From Candidatus Sericytochromatia bacterium (lineage in GTDB: Bacteria > Cyanobacteriota > Sericytochromatia > UBA7694), in assembly GCA_018780035.1 (NCBI GenBank), contig JADMKE010000028.1, forward strand, positions 45,170-109,169: 64,000 bases of DNA, read 5' to 3'. Every line of letters begins with the position of its first letter. The first letter of the stretch is position 1. Positions 8,749 to 18,598 of the stretch are shown in pieces. The notes beneath the pieces were generated by a model. That model did not search any database. It was given only the letters and a program-made list of their open reading frames with translations, and was not told the DNA's origin. The position numbers were made by a program, and so were the translations under genes.

Positions 8749-10144
8749 CGCGAAAACAAGAGCCTTGTTTGACAATGCTCTCGACTTCAATCTTTCCACC
8801 ATGCCAGGTCAATACATCTTTGACAATGGGCAGTCCCAAACCCGTGCCCCCCTGACTGCGGTTGCGGTCTGATTCTAAGCGGTAAAACCGCTCAAAAATA
8901 AACGGCAGGTTCTCTGCTGGAATGCCTTGGCCTTGGTCTCTCACTTCGACCAAGGCCTTTTCGGTCTGTTTAAAAATCAGAATTTCAATCGGCATATCTG
9001 CTGGGGTAAAGCGCAAGGCATTGTCGATCAAATTGATCATGACGCGCTGAAGTGAGCTTTTTTCACCCAAAATCCAGATAGCGTTGGAAAAGGGTTTCCA
9101 GCTCAAATTGGGATGTAATAATTGCCGTGATTCATAGACTTCTTGTACCAATTGGTTTAATTCCAAGCGCTGGGTTTCGGGAGCTGTTTGCAGGGTTCGG
9201 GCCAATAAAAGCAGGTCCTCGACCAAACTTGCCAATCTTTCGGATTCTTGGCGAATGATACTCAGTCCTTCTGCCAGCAATTCGGGATGGGTGCTTCCCC
9301 GTTTTTGCAAGAGTTCGGCATGGCCTTGAATGGCCGTCAAAGGAGAGCGTAATTCATGGGATGCATCGGCAATAAAACGCTGTTGTTTTTCCAATAACTG
9401 TCCGATTTGATTGAGCAGAGAGTTAAATGATTCTGCCAATTTGCCAATTTGATCGCTGGGCATTTTGTCTGTTTGCAATTTGCCAAGTGTATCCGTGGCC
9501 ACCATATTTTCGACCTCATCACTCAGACTCTCCAGCGGTTTGAGCACCTGACGCGAAAAAAAGGTTGCCATAAACAAAGAGGCAAATAAAGTTAAACTTA
9601 AACCCATTAGCCAAAAGATAAAAAGTTTATTGAGGAAATAGCTGTTCTCTAGCAGCGATACCGCCACTTTGAGTTCGCCAATTAATTTTCCGTTGATTTT
9701 TAAAGGTGCAGATTTGAGTAAAACCGGAATTTTTTTGTTGGTATTTAAGTTCAGGTCCGTGAACATCACGGGGCCTGAGATCTGAGGCAATTGTGAGCCC
9801 TTTAAATTGGGAGAACCAATTACCAATGCGCGTTGGGGATCGCGAATTTCAAAAAAGAAACCACTTTCAATTTCCAGCCCCTCTTTGCTGATTAAATAGG
9901 CCGTGAGATTGTCGAGTAGTTTTTTGATCTTGGCGGGCTGATGTAAATCCACTGCCAAAGTGGGATTTTCGCGGTAGAGATAATCCATAAAATTCTGTAC
10001 GCGGTAGATCACTTCATTGCCTTCGCGTTCAGCCAATTCAAAAAAGTGTTGGCGCATGGCCAGTCCAATTAAGAGACTGGGTATCACCAGAATCAAAACG
10101 GCGAGCAAATTAAAAAATAAAAACAGCCGTCGGCGCAGGGTCAT
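8708..10144 (-). CDS. Sensor histidine kinase
   Basis: A 478-residue membrane sensor kinase of the EnvZ/OmpR partner type. Two membrane segments (about residues 9-29 and 166-190) enclose an extracytoplasmic sensor domain of about 135 residues. A HAMP linker follows (about 190-245), then the dimerisation/phosphoacceptor helix DASHELRSPLTAIQG with histidine 263. The ATPase domain shows the N box (NLIDNALRFTP), the G1 box (DQGQGIP), the F box (FERFYRLE) and the G2 box (GGTGLGLPIVK). All catalytic boxes are present. It follows the response regulator gene with a 4-bp ATGA overlap (10141-10144), so it is translationally coupled and should phosphorylate that regulator. The signal sensed is unknown. 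Confidence 0.95.
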   Translation of the reverse strand: MTLRRRLFLFFNLLAVLILVIPSLLIGLAMRQHFFELAEREGNEVIYRVQNFMDYLYRENPTLAVDLHQPAKIKKLLDNLTAYLISKEGLEIESGFFFEIRDPQRALVIGSPNLKGSQLPQISGPVMFTDLNLNTNKKIPVLLKSAPLKINGKLIGELKVAVSLLENSYFLNKLFIFWLMGLSLTLFASLFMATFFSRQVLKPLESLSDEVENMVATDTLGKLQTDKMPSDQIGKLAESFNSLLNQIGQLLEKQQRFIADASHELRSPLTAIQGHAELLQKRGSTHPELLAEGLSIIRQESERLASLVEDLLLLARTLQTAPETQRLELNQLVQEVYESRQLLHPNLSWKPFSNAIWILGEKSSLQRVMINLIDNALRFTPADMPIEILIFKQTEKALVEVRDQGQGIPAENLPFIFERFYRLESDRNRSQGGTGLGLPIVKDVLTWHGGKIEVESIVKQGSCFRVILPLAKVAEKMV

Positions 10145-10827
10145 GGTGACTCTTTGAGCATATAACCAATACTGCGAACGGTTTGAATCAGGCGCGGCTG
10201 CCCATTTTGCTCAATTTTCTCTCGCAGGGCGTGAATATATACATCCAAAACGCTGTCCTGAACCCCATTGCCCCAACCCCAGACGGCACTCAAAATCTGT
10301 GAACGGCTCAGGGCTTTGCGCGGATTTTGAAGAAAGTACTGCAATAATTCAAACTCTCGCGGCGAGAGGTGTAAGGATTGATCGGCCACAAAAACCTCGC
10401 GGCTGAGCAGCGACATGCGCAATGTTTCAAAGCGCAATTCTTCACCCGGTTTGTTTTGGGACAGGCGCAATTGTAAGCGAATCCGGGCCAAGAGCTCTTC
10501 AAGGTGAAAGGGTTTGGTCAGATAGTCATTGGCCCCTGAATCCAAACCCTCGACCCGTTCTTTGACTTCGGCCCGGGCTGTGAGCATGATAATCGGGATT
10601 TGTGAGTCTTTGCGCAAGCGGCGGCAAATTTCGAGGCCATCCATGCCCGGCAACATGCGGTCGAGAATAATTAAATCAAAGACCTGTTCTCGGGCAAAAC
10701 TGAGCCCCTCCATCCCATTTTCAGCACTTTGAACATCATAACCTTCACATTTGAGTTCTAGTTCAACAAAGCGCCGAATCTGCACCTCATCTTCGATGAG
10801 AAGAATTTTGGGCTGGGATTCTGCCAT
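10141..10827 (-). CDS. OmpR-family response regulator
   Basis: A 228-residue two-domain regulator. The receiver domain (1-120) has the acidic pair in LLIEDEVQIRR, the phosphoacceptor aspartate 56 in ILDRMLPG, a conserved T in MLTARAE and K in YLTKPFHLEE. The C-terminal winged helix (about 130-226) is of the OmpR/PhoB type (HLSPREFELLQYFLQNP, then VDVYIHALREKIE-like DVYIHALREKIEQ). It should bind promoter DNA once phosphorylated by the kinase encoded next. Its ATG shares one base with the TGA of upp (TGATG at 10825-10829), and its own stop overlaps the kinase start, so upp, regulator and kinase form one tightly coupled operon. Target genes cannot be told from this window. Confidence 0.95.
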   Translation of the reverse strand: MAESQPKILLIEDEVQIRRFVELELKCEGYDVQSAENGMEGLSFAREQVFDLIILDRMLPGMDGLEICRRLRKDSQIPIIMLTARAEVKERVEGLDSGANDYLTKPFHLEELLARIRLQLRLSQNKPGEELRFETLRMSLLSREVFVADQSLHLSPREFELLQYFLQNPRKALSRSQILSAVWGWGNGVQDSVLDVYIHALREKIEQNGQPRLIQTVRSIGYMLKESP

Positions 10828-11462
10828 CAGGTGTTAAAAGCCCTGTCACCCGCATCACCCAATCCAGGCAAGATATAGCCGATTTCATTCAGCCCCTGAT
10901 CGACAGAGGTGGTGTGGATTTGAATATCGGGGTGGGCTTCAGCCAAGCGTTCGATGCCTTCTGGGGCCGCAATCAAACAGCAAAAGTGGATTTGAGCCAC
11001 TTTGCGGCGTTTGAGAATATCCACAGCTGCAATCGCAGAACCACCCGTGGCCAACATCGGATCGAGGATAAAGGCGATCGTATCTGCTGCCAGTTCTTCG
11101 GGGATTTTGACGTAATACTCAACGGGCATCAGGGTCTCTTCGTTGCGATAGAGGCCGATATGACGCACTTGGGCAAAGGGAAAGACTTCAAATGCCCCAT
11201 CGATCATACAGAGACCTGCTCTTAAAATTGGAGCGATGACAATATGGCCGCATTTGATTCGCACTCCCTGACCTGCACCCATTGGGGTTTGGACTTCTTG
11301 GGGCGCCAATTCAAGGCTGCTGGAGGCCTCATACACAATATACCGGGCCAGATTTTTAATCATGGCCCGGAAAATGGGAGACGGGGTGGTTTTGTCCCTG
11401 AGCAGGGTGAGGTCCCGCTGAATCAAGGGGTGGTTATAGACGTGTAGGTTTTCTGGGAGCAT
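10827..11462 (-). CDS. upp: Uracil phosphoribosyltransferase
   Basis: A 211-residue cytosolic enzyme that makes UMP from uracil and PRPP in pyrimidine salvage. Diagnostic segments are present: VYNHPLIQRDLTLLRDKTT at the N terminus, PILRAGLCMIDG, the PRPP-binding loop ILDPMLATGGSA and the C-terminal uracil-binding GYILPGLGDAGDR. Length is standard. It is the first gene of the upp-response regulator-histidine kinase operon and overlaps the regulator start by one base. Co-transcription of uracil salvage with a two-component system is unusual; I see no sequence reason for the link. Confidence 0.97.
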   Translation of the reverse strand: MLPENLHVYNHPLIQRDLTLLRDKTTPSPIFRAMIKNLARYIVYEASSSLELAPQEVQTPMGAGQGVRIKCGHIVIAPILRAGLCMIDGAFEVFPFAQVRHIGLYRNEETLMPVEYYVKIPEELAADTIAFILDPMLATGGSAIAAVDILKRRKVAQIHFCCLIAAPEGIERLAEAHPDIQIHTTSVDQGLNEIGYILPGLGDAGDRAFNT

Positions 11463-11557
11463 GAAAGTTTACCTGATTTAACTCGAATGATTAACTCAAA
11501 ATTTCATACCTATTCTGACACAGTCTGACCCGTCCCAACAAGCAAAAGAGCTTGAAT

Positions 11558-12196
11558 TCAGCTTGAAACCTGGTTTTTTTTCTTGAGCTTGGTTTGATAG
11601 GTTTTGACCGTTTTGAGCTGCACACCCATTGTTTTTGCTATCGCTTCCAAAGACAGGCCTTGGGCCATTAACGTCGCCACTTCCTGTTCTCGGGGTGTCA
11701 GTTGAGGTGTATTTTCTGCCAGCGCCTTTCCTGCCAGTGCTTTTGTGGGCTTAGGTGCTGACATTTTTGCGCGTTTGGTTTTTTTAGCAGGCGCAACGAC
11801 CGGAATCTTGGCTTCTGGGCTGGGGCCAGATGGTTTGACCAAGCCTTGAACTGTGCGGGTCAATTCTGTGACCCCAGCATCTTTGTTCAAAAGTGCCTGG
11901 AACTGACCACTGGCTTTCAGATCCTCGGCTTGGGCTTGGTGATGGGTTAACACCAACCAAGCTGCAGAACTTTGGCGTTGCAAGTGGGGTAATTCAGCCA
12001 AGTTGAGCAGAGATTGGTCGATGATGACCACGTCTGCGCTTTGTGTTTGCAGGTATTGGGCCAATTCAGCCCAAGATCCCAGCAATTCGGTGACATGTAT
12101 GCCTTCGGTGGTGCGTAAACAGGCTTTGAGAGCAGAACGCATGATCGGTTGAGGGTCTGCAACACAGACCCGGATAGGTTTAAGTAGAGTTTGCAT
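11558..12196 (-). CDS. NarL/LuxR-type response regulator
   Basis: A 212-residue protein with an N-terminal receiver-like domain (about 8-120, RVCVADPQPIMRSALKACL) and a C-terminal LuxR-type helix-turn-helix (about 152-208, LTPREQEVATLMAQGLS and KTMGVQLKTVKTY). The putative phosphoacceptor is D60 in VIIDQSLL. The second acidic residue of the usual pair is replaced (ADP instead of DD), and the receiver is short, so phosphorylation may be weak or lost. The linker (about 118-150) is rich in Lys, Ala and Pro, unusual for the family and suggestive of extra non-specific DNA contact. No partner kinase is adjacent. It is transcribed alone on the minus strand. Confidence 0.85.
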   Translation of the reverse strand: MQTLLKPIRVCVADPQPIMRSALKACLRTTEGIHVTELLGSWAELAQYLQTQSADVVIIDQSLLNLAELPHLQRQSSAAWLVLTHHQAQAEDLKASGQFQALLNKDAGVTELTRTVQGLVKPSGPSPEAKIPVVAPAKKTKRAKMSAPKPTKALAGKALAENTPQLTPREQEVATLMAQGLSLEAIAKTMGVQLKTVKTYQTKLKKKNQVSS

Positions 12197-12247
12197 AGAG
12201 GTATTTTAGCTGGACTGACTGAGACTGTGAAGCCGTTTATCCTGTGT

Positions 12248-12253
12248 TATAAT
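12248..12253 (+). promoter_or_regulatory. -10 box of the tRNA gene
   Basis: A perfect TATAAT lies 26 bases before the first base of the tRNA. No good -35 was found at the expected spacing. Confidence 0.5.
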
Positions 12254-12279
12254 ACATTCGTATTTTTCGCATTTCTCAC

Positions 12280-12352
<73 letters not shown>

Positions 12353-12361
12353 TCTCTTTTT

Positions 12362-12396
12362 AACAAAACCCAGCCCTATCGGTTGGGTTTTGTTTT
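12362..12396 (+). terminator. Terminator after tRNA-Gly
   Basis: AACAAAACCCA (12362-12372) pairs perfectly with TGGGTTTTGTT (12384-12394) over an 11-base loop, followed by further T residues. It separates the tRNA from frmA. Confidence 0.75.
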
Positions 12397-12419
12397 AGAT
12401 TACACAACCGAATCAGTGA

Positions 12420-14394
<1,975 letters not shown>

Positions 14395-14421
14395 CCTGCG
14401 TACCCTCAGACCCAATGTGGC

Positions 14422-15255
14422 TTAACCCAAAATCTGTTGGCGGATTGCTTCACGAAAATTTTCGTAGGGCACAGATTGACGCAGGCCCCAAGTCTGCTGT
14501 GCATCGGAGCCTGCGACATAGCGAAATTGAGACGTGCCATCGGTGGCAGCTTGGTAAATCACCTCAGCGATCTGTTCGGGTTGGGAATATTGACTGCGGT
14601 GATCTCCGCCAGGGCTGAAATGAGCCATCAGGCGCTCAATGCCTGGCTGGTAGTCTGGCAGCCCCGAAGCATCAAACATATCCAGGGAGCGACCGGCAAA
14701 ATCGGTTTGCACCCCACCCGGTTCGACGATTTTGAGCTGAATGCCGAGCGGATTGAGCTCGTATTGCAGGCTCTCGGTCAGGCCTTCGACTGCCCATTTG
14801 GAGGCGTGGTAGAGCGAGAAAAAGGGAAAGGTCACCAAGCCACCAATCGAAGAGATATTGATAATCAGGCCCTTTTTCTGGTTGCGAAATTGGGGCAAAA
14901 TCCCCCGACACACATCGATCAGACCAAAGAAATTGACCTCAAATTGGCGCCGAATTTGGGCTTCGCTGGCAGCTTCCAAGGGGCCTGCCGAACCGTAACC
15001 GGCGTTGTTGAGTAAGACATCCAACTGACCAAATTGCTCTGTGGCTTGGGCCAATGCGGTGACAATACTGGCTTTGTCTTCAACATCGAGCCGCAATTTG
15101 AGCAAATTGGCATGCTCGGGCAAGGCACTGTCTTGGTCTGGATTTCGCATGGATGCGGCGACCTGCCAGCCTTTTTCGAGAAAATAGAGGGCAGTGGCGC
15201 GACCAATGCCAGAACTGGCACCGGTAATAAAAATGCTGGGTTTGGAAGGGGTCAT
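14422..15255 (-). CDS. Short-chain dehydrogenase/reductase
   Basis: A 277-residue classical SDR oxidoreductase. The cofactor motif is TGASSGIG near residue 11, followed by NNAG near 86 and the catalytic Ser (ISSIGG) with Y-H-A-S-K near 160. The arginine in SMRNPDQD after the second strand favours NADP(H). Substrate is unknown; the sequence after the active site (VEPGGVQTDFAGRS) resembles the subgroup often annotated as SDR family oxidoreductases of unspecific carbonyl substrates. A strong AGGAG precedes the ATG. A TetR-type operator (15276-15289) lies 21 bp upstream of the start, and the regulator gene follows immediately upstream on the same strand. Confidence 0.92.
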   Translation of the reverse strand: MTPSKPSIFITGASSGIGRATALYFLEKGWQVAASMRNPDQDSALPEHANLLKLRLDVEDKASIVTALAQATEQFGQLDVLLNNAGYGSAGPLEAASEAQIRRQFEVNFFGLIDVCRGILPQFRNQKKGLIINISSIGGLVTFPFFSLYHASKWAVEGLTESLQYELNPLGIQLKIVEPGGVQTDFAGRSLDMFDASGLPDYQPGIERLMAHFSPGGDHRSQYSQPEQIAEVIYQAATDGTSQFRYVAGSDAQQTWGLRQSVPYENFREAIRQQILG

Positions 15256-15275
15256 GGCTGTGAATCTCCTTAAAA

Positions 15276-15289
15276 TGAATATTTATTCA
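15276..15289. promoter_or_regulatory. TetR operator at the SDR gene
   Basis: TGAATA-TT-TATTCA. This is the exact reverse complement of the 14-bp core found in front of the adjacent TetR gene (15917-15930), which makes it a strong candidate binding site for that regulator. Confidence 0.7.
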
Positions 15290-15326
15290 GTCTATATCAA
15301 AAAAAAAGGCTCTGGCCTCGTTTGTC

Positions 15327-15902
15327 TTAGGCTTTGAGCGCATCCCAACAGAGCAGAAAGCTGTTCTCAATCAGGTCTTGATCCAAATCCTGCTGTTTGG
15401 CTTGGCAGAGGGAGGTGGTCTCTTTTAAGAGCCCCAATAGCAAACAAAATAGCAATTCATTGGGCAGATTCTTGATGATCAGCTCAGCTTTGGCCCGCTC
15501 CAAGAGCGTCAAGAGATGGGCCGTGATTTGATCACTTACCTGTTTGCTCTCTTCACTCAAAGCCGGAGAACGCGCAAATTGCTCCAGAAAAAAAGCCTCA
15601 GCATAATGCGCCATGCGGTATTTCAGGGCCTGCGTCCAGATTGCTTTGAGTTGCAATTTGAGCGGCAGGGCTGATTCTGCTTGAGAGACCGGTTTTAAAT
15701 AGCTCTGCTGCAATTTGAGCTGGCGGTATAAGCTGTTGAGCAATTCTTCTTTGCTGGAAAAATAGAGATACAGGGTGCCACTGGCTATCTGAGCCCGTTT
15801 GGCGATTTCCGCCATTTTTAGGCCCTGTAAACCCACCTCGCTCACCCTTTCGAGGGTTGCACGGTAGATGCTGGTGACTTTGTCTGGATCTTTTTCTTTC
15901 AC
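15327..15902 (-). CDS. TetR-family transcriptional regulator
   Basis: The frame is open up to 15983, but a palindromic operator at 15915-15932 lies inside that extension. The GTG at 15902 gives a 191-residue protein of normal TetR size, starting VKEKDPDKVTSIYRATLERV, so I choose it. The N-terminal helix-turn-helix (about 10-55) is typical: VSEVGLQGLKMAEIAKRAQI then GTLYLYFSSKEELL. The C-terminal ligand-binding domain is helical and unrelated to any specific ligand I can name. It lies just upstream of the SDR gene and most likely represses it and itself through the two matching operators; the inducer may be a substrate of the SDR enzyme. Confidence 0.88.
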   Translation of the reverse strand: MKEKDPDKVTSIYRATLERVSEVGLQGLKMAEIAKRAQIASGTLYLYFSSKEELLNSLYRQLKLQQSYLKPVSQAESALPLKLQLKAIWTQALKYRMAHYAEAFFLEQFARSPALSEESKQVSDQITAHLLTLLERAKAELIIKNLPNELLFCLLLGLLKETTSLCQAKQQDLDQDLIENSFLLCWDALKA

Positions 15903-15914
15903 TTTTTGAGTGTA

Positions 15915-15932
15915 AATGAATAAATATTCATT
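15915..15932. promoter_or_regulatory. TetR autoregulatory operator
   Basis: AATGAATA-AA-TATTCATT, a perfect 8-bp inverted repeat, ends 13 bp upstream of the chosen TetR start. It shares its 14-bp core with the SDR operator at 15276. It also lies about 60 bp upstream of the divergent antiporter promoter. Confidence 0.7.
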
Positions 15933-15988
15933 GTCAATCTTTTTCACACTCACCTTTACAAGAATGGGATTTGAATCTTTCAAAGCTG

Positions 15989-15997
15989 TGGCATAAT
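15989..15997 (+). promoter_or_regulatory. Extended -10 promoter of the antiporter
   Basis: TGG-CATAAT, with a TTGAAT at 15971-15976 as a possible -35 (15-bp spacing). The predicted start is about 25 bases before the GTG at 16029. Confidence 0.45.
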
Positions 15998-16028
15998 ATC
16001 CAAAATCCGTTGAATCAAGGAAGCTGTC

Positions 16029-17870
16029 GTGACTGAATATCTTTTATTTGCCTTTATTTTTTTGGGTAGTGCCATGGTCACAGTCCCCCTGGCGGTCAGA
16101 TGGGGGCTGGGATCGGTGCTCGGCTATTTGATTGCTGGGGTGATGATCGGGCCTGTCACGGGCCTGGTTGGCTCTGAAGCTGAACGGATTCAACATATCG
16201 CCGAATTTGGTGTGGTGATGATGCTGTTTCTCGTTGGGCTTGAACTGGAACCCCGCCATCTCTGGCACATGCGTTGGAAACTACTGGGCCTGGGTGGACT
16301 GCAATTGAGTTTAACCGCGGCAGGCCTGATGGGGCTTGCCCTCGTTTTGGGCGTGGACTGGCAACAAGCCCTTGCACTCGGCGTGATTTTGGCTTTGTCT
16401 TCAACCGCGATTGTTTTACAAACCTTGGGAGAAAAAGGCCAGCTCAAATCCGATGGGGGGCAGGCCACATTTTCTGTCTTGTTGTTTCAAGATATTGCTG
16501 TTATCCCAATTTTGGCATTATTGCCCTTGTTATCCAATCCCAAGTTGGCCAATCATCACGCGAGCAGCCATTCAAGCCTGTCTTTGGTAGAGGGACGTCC
16601 GGGCTGGCAAATCACCTTGATCACCTTGGCCGCCATCGCAGCTGTGGTTGCTGGGGGCGTTTTTGCTTCAAAATATCTGTTCCGCTTTATGGCTGCCACC
16701 AAAAAGCGTGAAATTTTCACTCTCACAGTTTTGGCCTTGGTGATTGCCATCGCTTTGTTAATGAGTCTGGTGGGTCTCTCCCCCGCTTTGGGCACGTTTA
16801 TTGCCGGGGTGGTTTTGGCGACTTCTGAATACCGTCACGAAATCGAAAGTGACTTAGAGCCCTTTAAAGGCTTGCTTTTGGGCATCTTTTTTATTACCGT
16901 CGGCGCAGGCATTAATTTTAGTCTGCTTTTGGGTCAGCCTGCCCTGATCTTGGGTCTGACCTTGGGGGTGATGGCCCTCAAAGCCGGTGTGCTGGGTCTC
17001 ATTTCTCATCTGTTTCAACTTCAGGGGGGGGATAAATTTTTGTTTTCATTGGGACTGGCCCAAGCCGGTGAATTTGGTTTTGTCCTCGTTTCTTTTACCT
17101 TGGCCAATGCCATCTTGCCCCAAGCGATCGCCCAATTATTGCTCTTGATCATCACCCTCTCGATGTTTTTAACCCCCTTTATCTTTATTCTCTTGGATCG
17201 TGTCCTCTTGCCCCAACTGGCCAAATCAGAACAGCGTGAGGCCGACGTAATTGATAAAAAAGGCGATGTAATTATTGCTGGCACAGGGCGATTTGGGCAA
17301 ATTGCCAATCGCATGCTGCGGGCCAACGGTTATGAAACCGTGGTGATAGACTACCGTGCCAGTATGGTTGAATCCATGAAACACTTTGGGGTTAAGGTGT
17401 TTTATGGCGATGCGGCCCGCCACGATTTGCTTGAGGCAGCCGGATTAAAAGACGCCAAACTCCTGTTTATTGCCATTGATGACAAAGAAAAAACGCTGGA
17501 AATTGCCCATTTTGCCCGCAAGGCCCGCCCCGATTTACATATTGTGGCAAGGGCCTACGACCGCGAGCATGTCTATCAACTTTACCAAACCGGGGTCAAT
17601 GACATTGTCAGAGAAACCTTTGACAGTGCCACACGGGCGGCTTTGTATGCCCTTGTGGCTTTGGGGTATTCACAAAGTGATGCCCGTGAAATGGTCGATC
17701 TGTTTATTGACCGCGATAAAAAATTGCTGCGTGAGTTGGCGGGCCTCTGGGACCCTGACTTGCCCGTTGAAGAGAATCGTCCTTATTTGCTCAAAGCCAA
17801 AGAAATGAGTGAGCAGCTTGCGGCTGACATGTTGGCCCGCCAAAGACAAGCGGATCAACACAGACCCTGA
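16029..17870 (+). CDS. Kef-type monovalent cation:proton antiporter with RCK domain
   Basis: A 613-residue CPA2-family transporter. The first about 390 residues form a dozen or so membrane helices, with the family signatures VMIGPVTGL, FGVVMMLFLVGLELEP, VILALSSTAIVLQTLGE, LLFQDIAVIP and LGTFIAGVVLATSEYRHEIE. A cytoplasmic TrkA-N (RCK) Rossmann domain follows (about 412-530, GTGRFGQIANRML, with the acidic residue in VIDY). It should move K+ or Na+ out in exchange for protons, gated by nucleotide or glutathione ligands. The GTG start is preceded by AAGGA. Whether it is a true glutathione-gated KefB/KefC cannot be decided by eye. Neighbouring formaldehyde and TetR-SDR genes would fit an electrophile-stress context, as known for Kef systems, but there is no direct link. 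Confidence 0.9.
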   Translation: MTEYLLFAFIFLGSAMVTVPLAVRWGLGSVLGYLIAGVMIGPVTGLVGSEAERIQHIAEFGVVMMLFLVGLELEPRHLWHMRWKLLGLGGLQLSLTAAGLMGLALVLGVDWQQALALGVILALSSTAIVLQTLGEKGQLKSDGGQATFSVLLFQDIAVIPILALLPLLSNPKLANHHASSHSSLSLVEGRPGWQITLITLAAIAAVVAGGVFASKYLFRFMAATKKREIFTLTVLALVIAIALLMSLVGLSPALGTFIAGVVLATSEYRHEIESDLEPFKGLLLGIFFITVGAGINFSLLLGQPALILGLTLGVMALKAGVLGLISHLFQLQGGDKFLFSLGLAQAGEFGFVLVSFTLANAILPQAIAQLLLLIITLSMFLTPFIFILLDRVLLPQLAKSEQREADVIDKKGDVIIAGTGRFGQIANRMLRANGYETVVIDYRASMVESMKHFGVKVFYGDAARHDLLEAAGLKDAKLLFIAIDDKEKTLEIAHFARKARPDLHIVARAYDREHVYQLYQTGVNDIVRETFDSATRAALYALVALGYSQSDAREMVDLFIDRDKKLLRELAGLWDPDLPVEENRPYLLKAKEMSEQLAADMLARQRQADQHRP

Positions 17871-17897
17871 GTCGTTCATGACACGTGAAGACCTGTG

Positions 17898-17922
17898 ATG
17901 ACCCGGGATGACCCGGGATGAC
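17898..17922. repeat. Short tandem repeat ATGACCCGGG
   Basis: Two perfect 10-bp copies of ATGACCCGGG and a third partial ATGAC lie behind the antiporter stop codon. Each copy contains the palindrome CCCGGG. No T run follows. Confidence 0.6.
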
Positions 17923-17951
17923 GCATTGTGGGTAGACAATCGAATTATAAC

Positions 17952-17980
17952 TTGTCAAATAAAACTGATAAGTATACAAT
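17952..17980 (+). promoter_or_regulatory. Promoter of the cupin gene
   Basis: TTGTCA (17952-17957) and TACAAT (17975-17980) are separated by 17 bp, a good sigma-70 type promoter. It would give a leader of about 105 bases containing the 13-bp tandem repeats. Confidence 0.6.
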
Positions 17981-18019
17981 TGTATTGTTTTGTATCTCAA
18001 GCCTTTGTGTGATCTTTTC

Positions 18020-18071
18020 AGTCAATTTCTAAAGTCAATTTCTAAAGTCAATTTCTTCAGTCATTTTCATC
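18020..18071 (+). repeat. Four 13-bp tandem repeats in the cupin leader
   Basis: AGTCAATTTCTAA occurs twice exactly (18020-18032, 18033-18045), followed by AGTCAATTTCTTC (18046-18058) and AGTCATTTTCATC (18059-18071). The array lies between the promoter and the AGGAGGT ribosome binding site. Confidence 0.75.
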
Positions 18072-18091
18072 TTTTAGGAGGTCTTTCCAAC

Positions 18092-18598
18092 ATGTCTCAA
18101 TCCCATCCCACCATTCGCAATCTTGACCAACTCGATTTTAAACCTTGGGGCCACGGCGACAAATACAAGGCCCGCCATGCACAGGTCAGCATCGGCCTGG
18201 GTGCGCGTAAATTGGGTTATGGCGTGGTGGTTTTGCCACCCGGAAAAACGGCCTGGCCCTATCATCAACATCTGATCAATGAAGAAATGTTTTTCATTCT
18301 CGAAGGCCAGGGCACTTTGCGCCTGAACGGCGAAGAACATCCCGTTCGGGCGGGCGACTTTATTGCCGTGCCGCCCGGTCGCCAAAGTGGGCACCAAATT
18401 TTGAATACCTCCGACCAAGACCTGAAATACCTGGCTGTTTCAACCAAAGAAATACCCGAGGTGGTAGAGTACCCCGATTCGGGCAAAACGGCTTTTGTCT
18501 CTCCTGTAGGAGAAGATGCCAAAGGCAAACCTGAACTTTTGCGCGCGATTTATGCCCAAGACACACCCCAAGCAGGCTATTGGGATGGGGAAGATTGA
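18092..18598 (+). CDS. Cupin-domain protein
   Basis: A 168-residue small cupin. The ATG at 18092 is chosen because TAGGAGGT ends ten bases before it; a longer open frame upstream lacks any such signal and contains tandem repeats. The cupin core (about 45-125) shows the two conserved motifs: PYHQHLINEEMFFILEG (metal ligands H-x-H, E) and ending in GDFIAVPPGRQSGHQI (second motif with histidine). It probably binds a metal and may be an isomerase, dioxygenase or sugar-binding protein; the fold does not tell. The C-terminal part (AGYWDGED) is acidic. The end overlaps the convergent hydrolase gene by 22 bp. Confidence 0.88.
   Translation: MSQSHPTIRNLDQLDFKPWGHGDKYKARHAQVSIGLGARKLGYGVVVLPPGKTAWPYHQHLINEEMFFILEGQGTLRLNGEEHPVRAGDFIAVPPGRQSGHQILNTSDQDLKYLAVSTKEIPEVVEYPDSGKTAFVSPVGEDAKGKPELLRAIYAQDTPQAGYWDGED

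Noticed and set aside
15903..15983. N-terminal extension of the TetR gene
   Set aside because: It contains the operator palindrome and gives a non-TetR N terminus; GTG 15902 is the better start.
17881..17935. Repeats near 17900 as a CRISPR array
   Set aside because: The 10-bp units are contiguous with no spacers, and no cas gene is nearby.
17990..18091. Upstream extension of the cupin gene
   Set aside because: It is made of tandem repeats and lies before the strong AGGAGGT ribosome site; translation from 18092 is far more likely.
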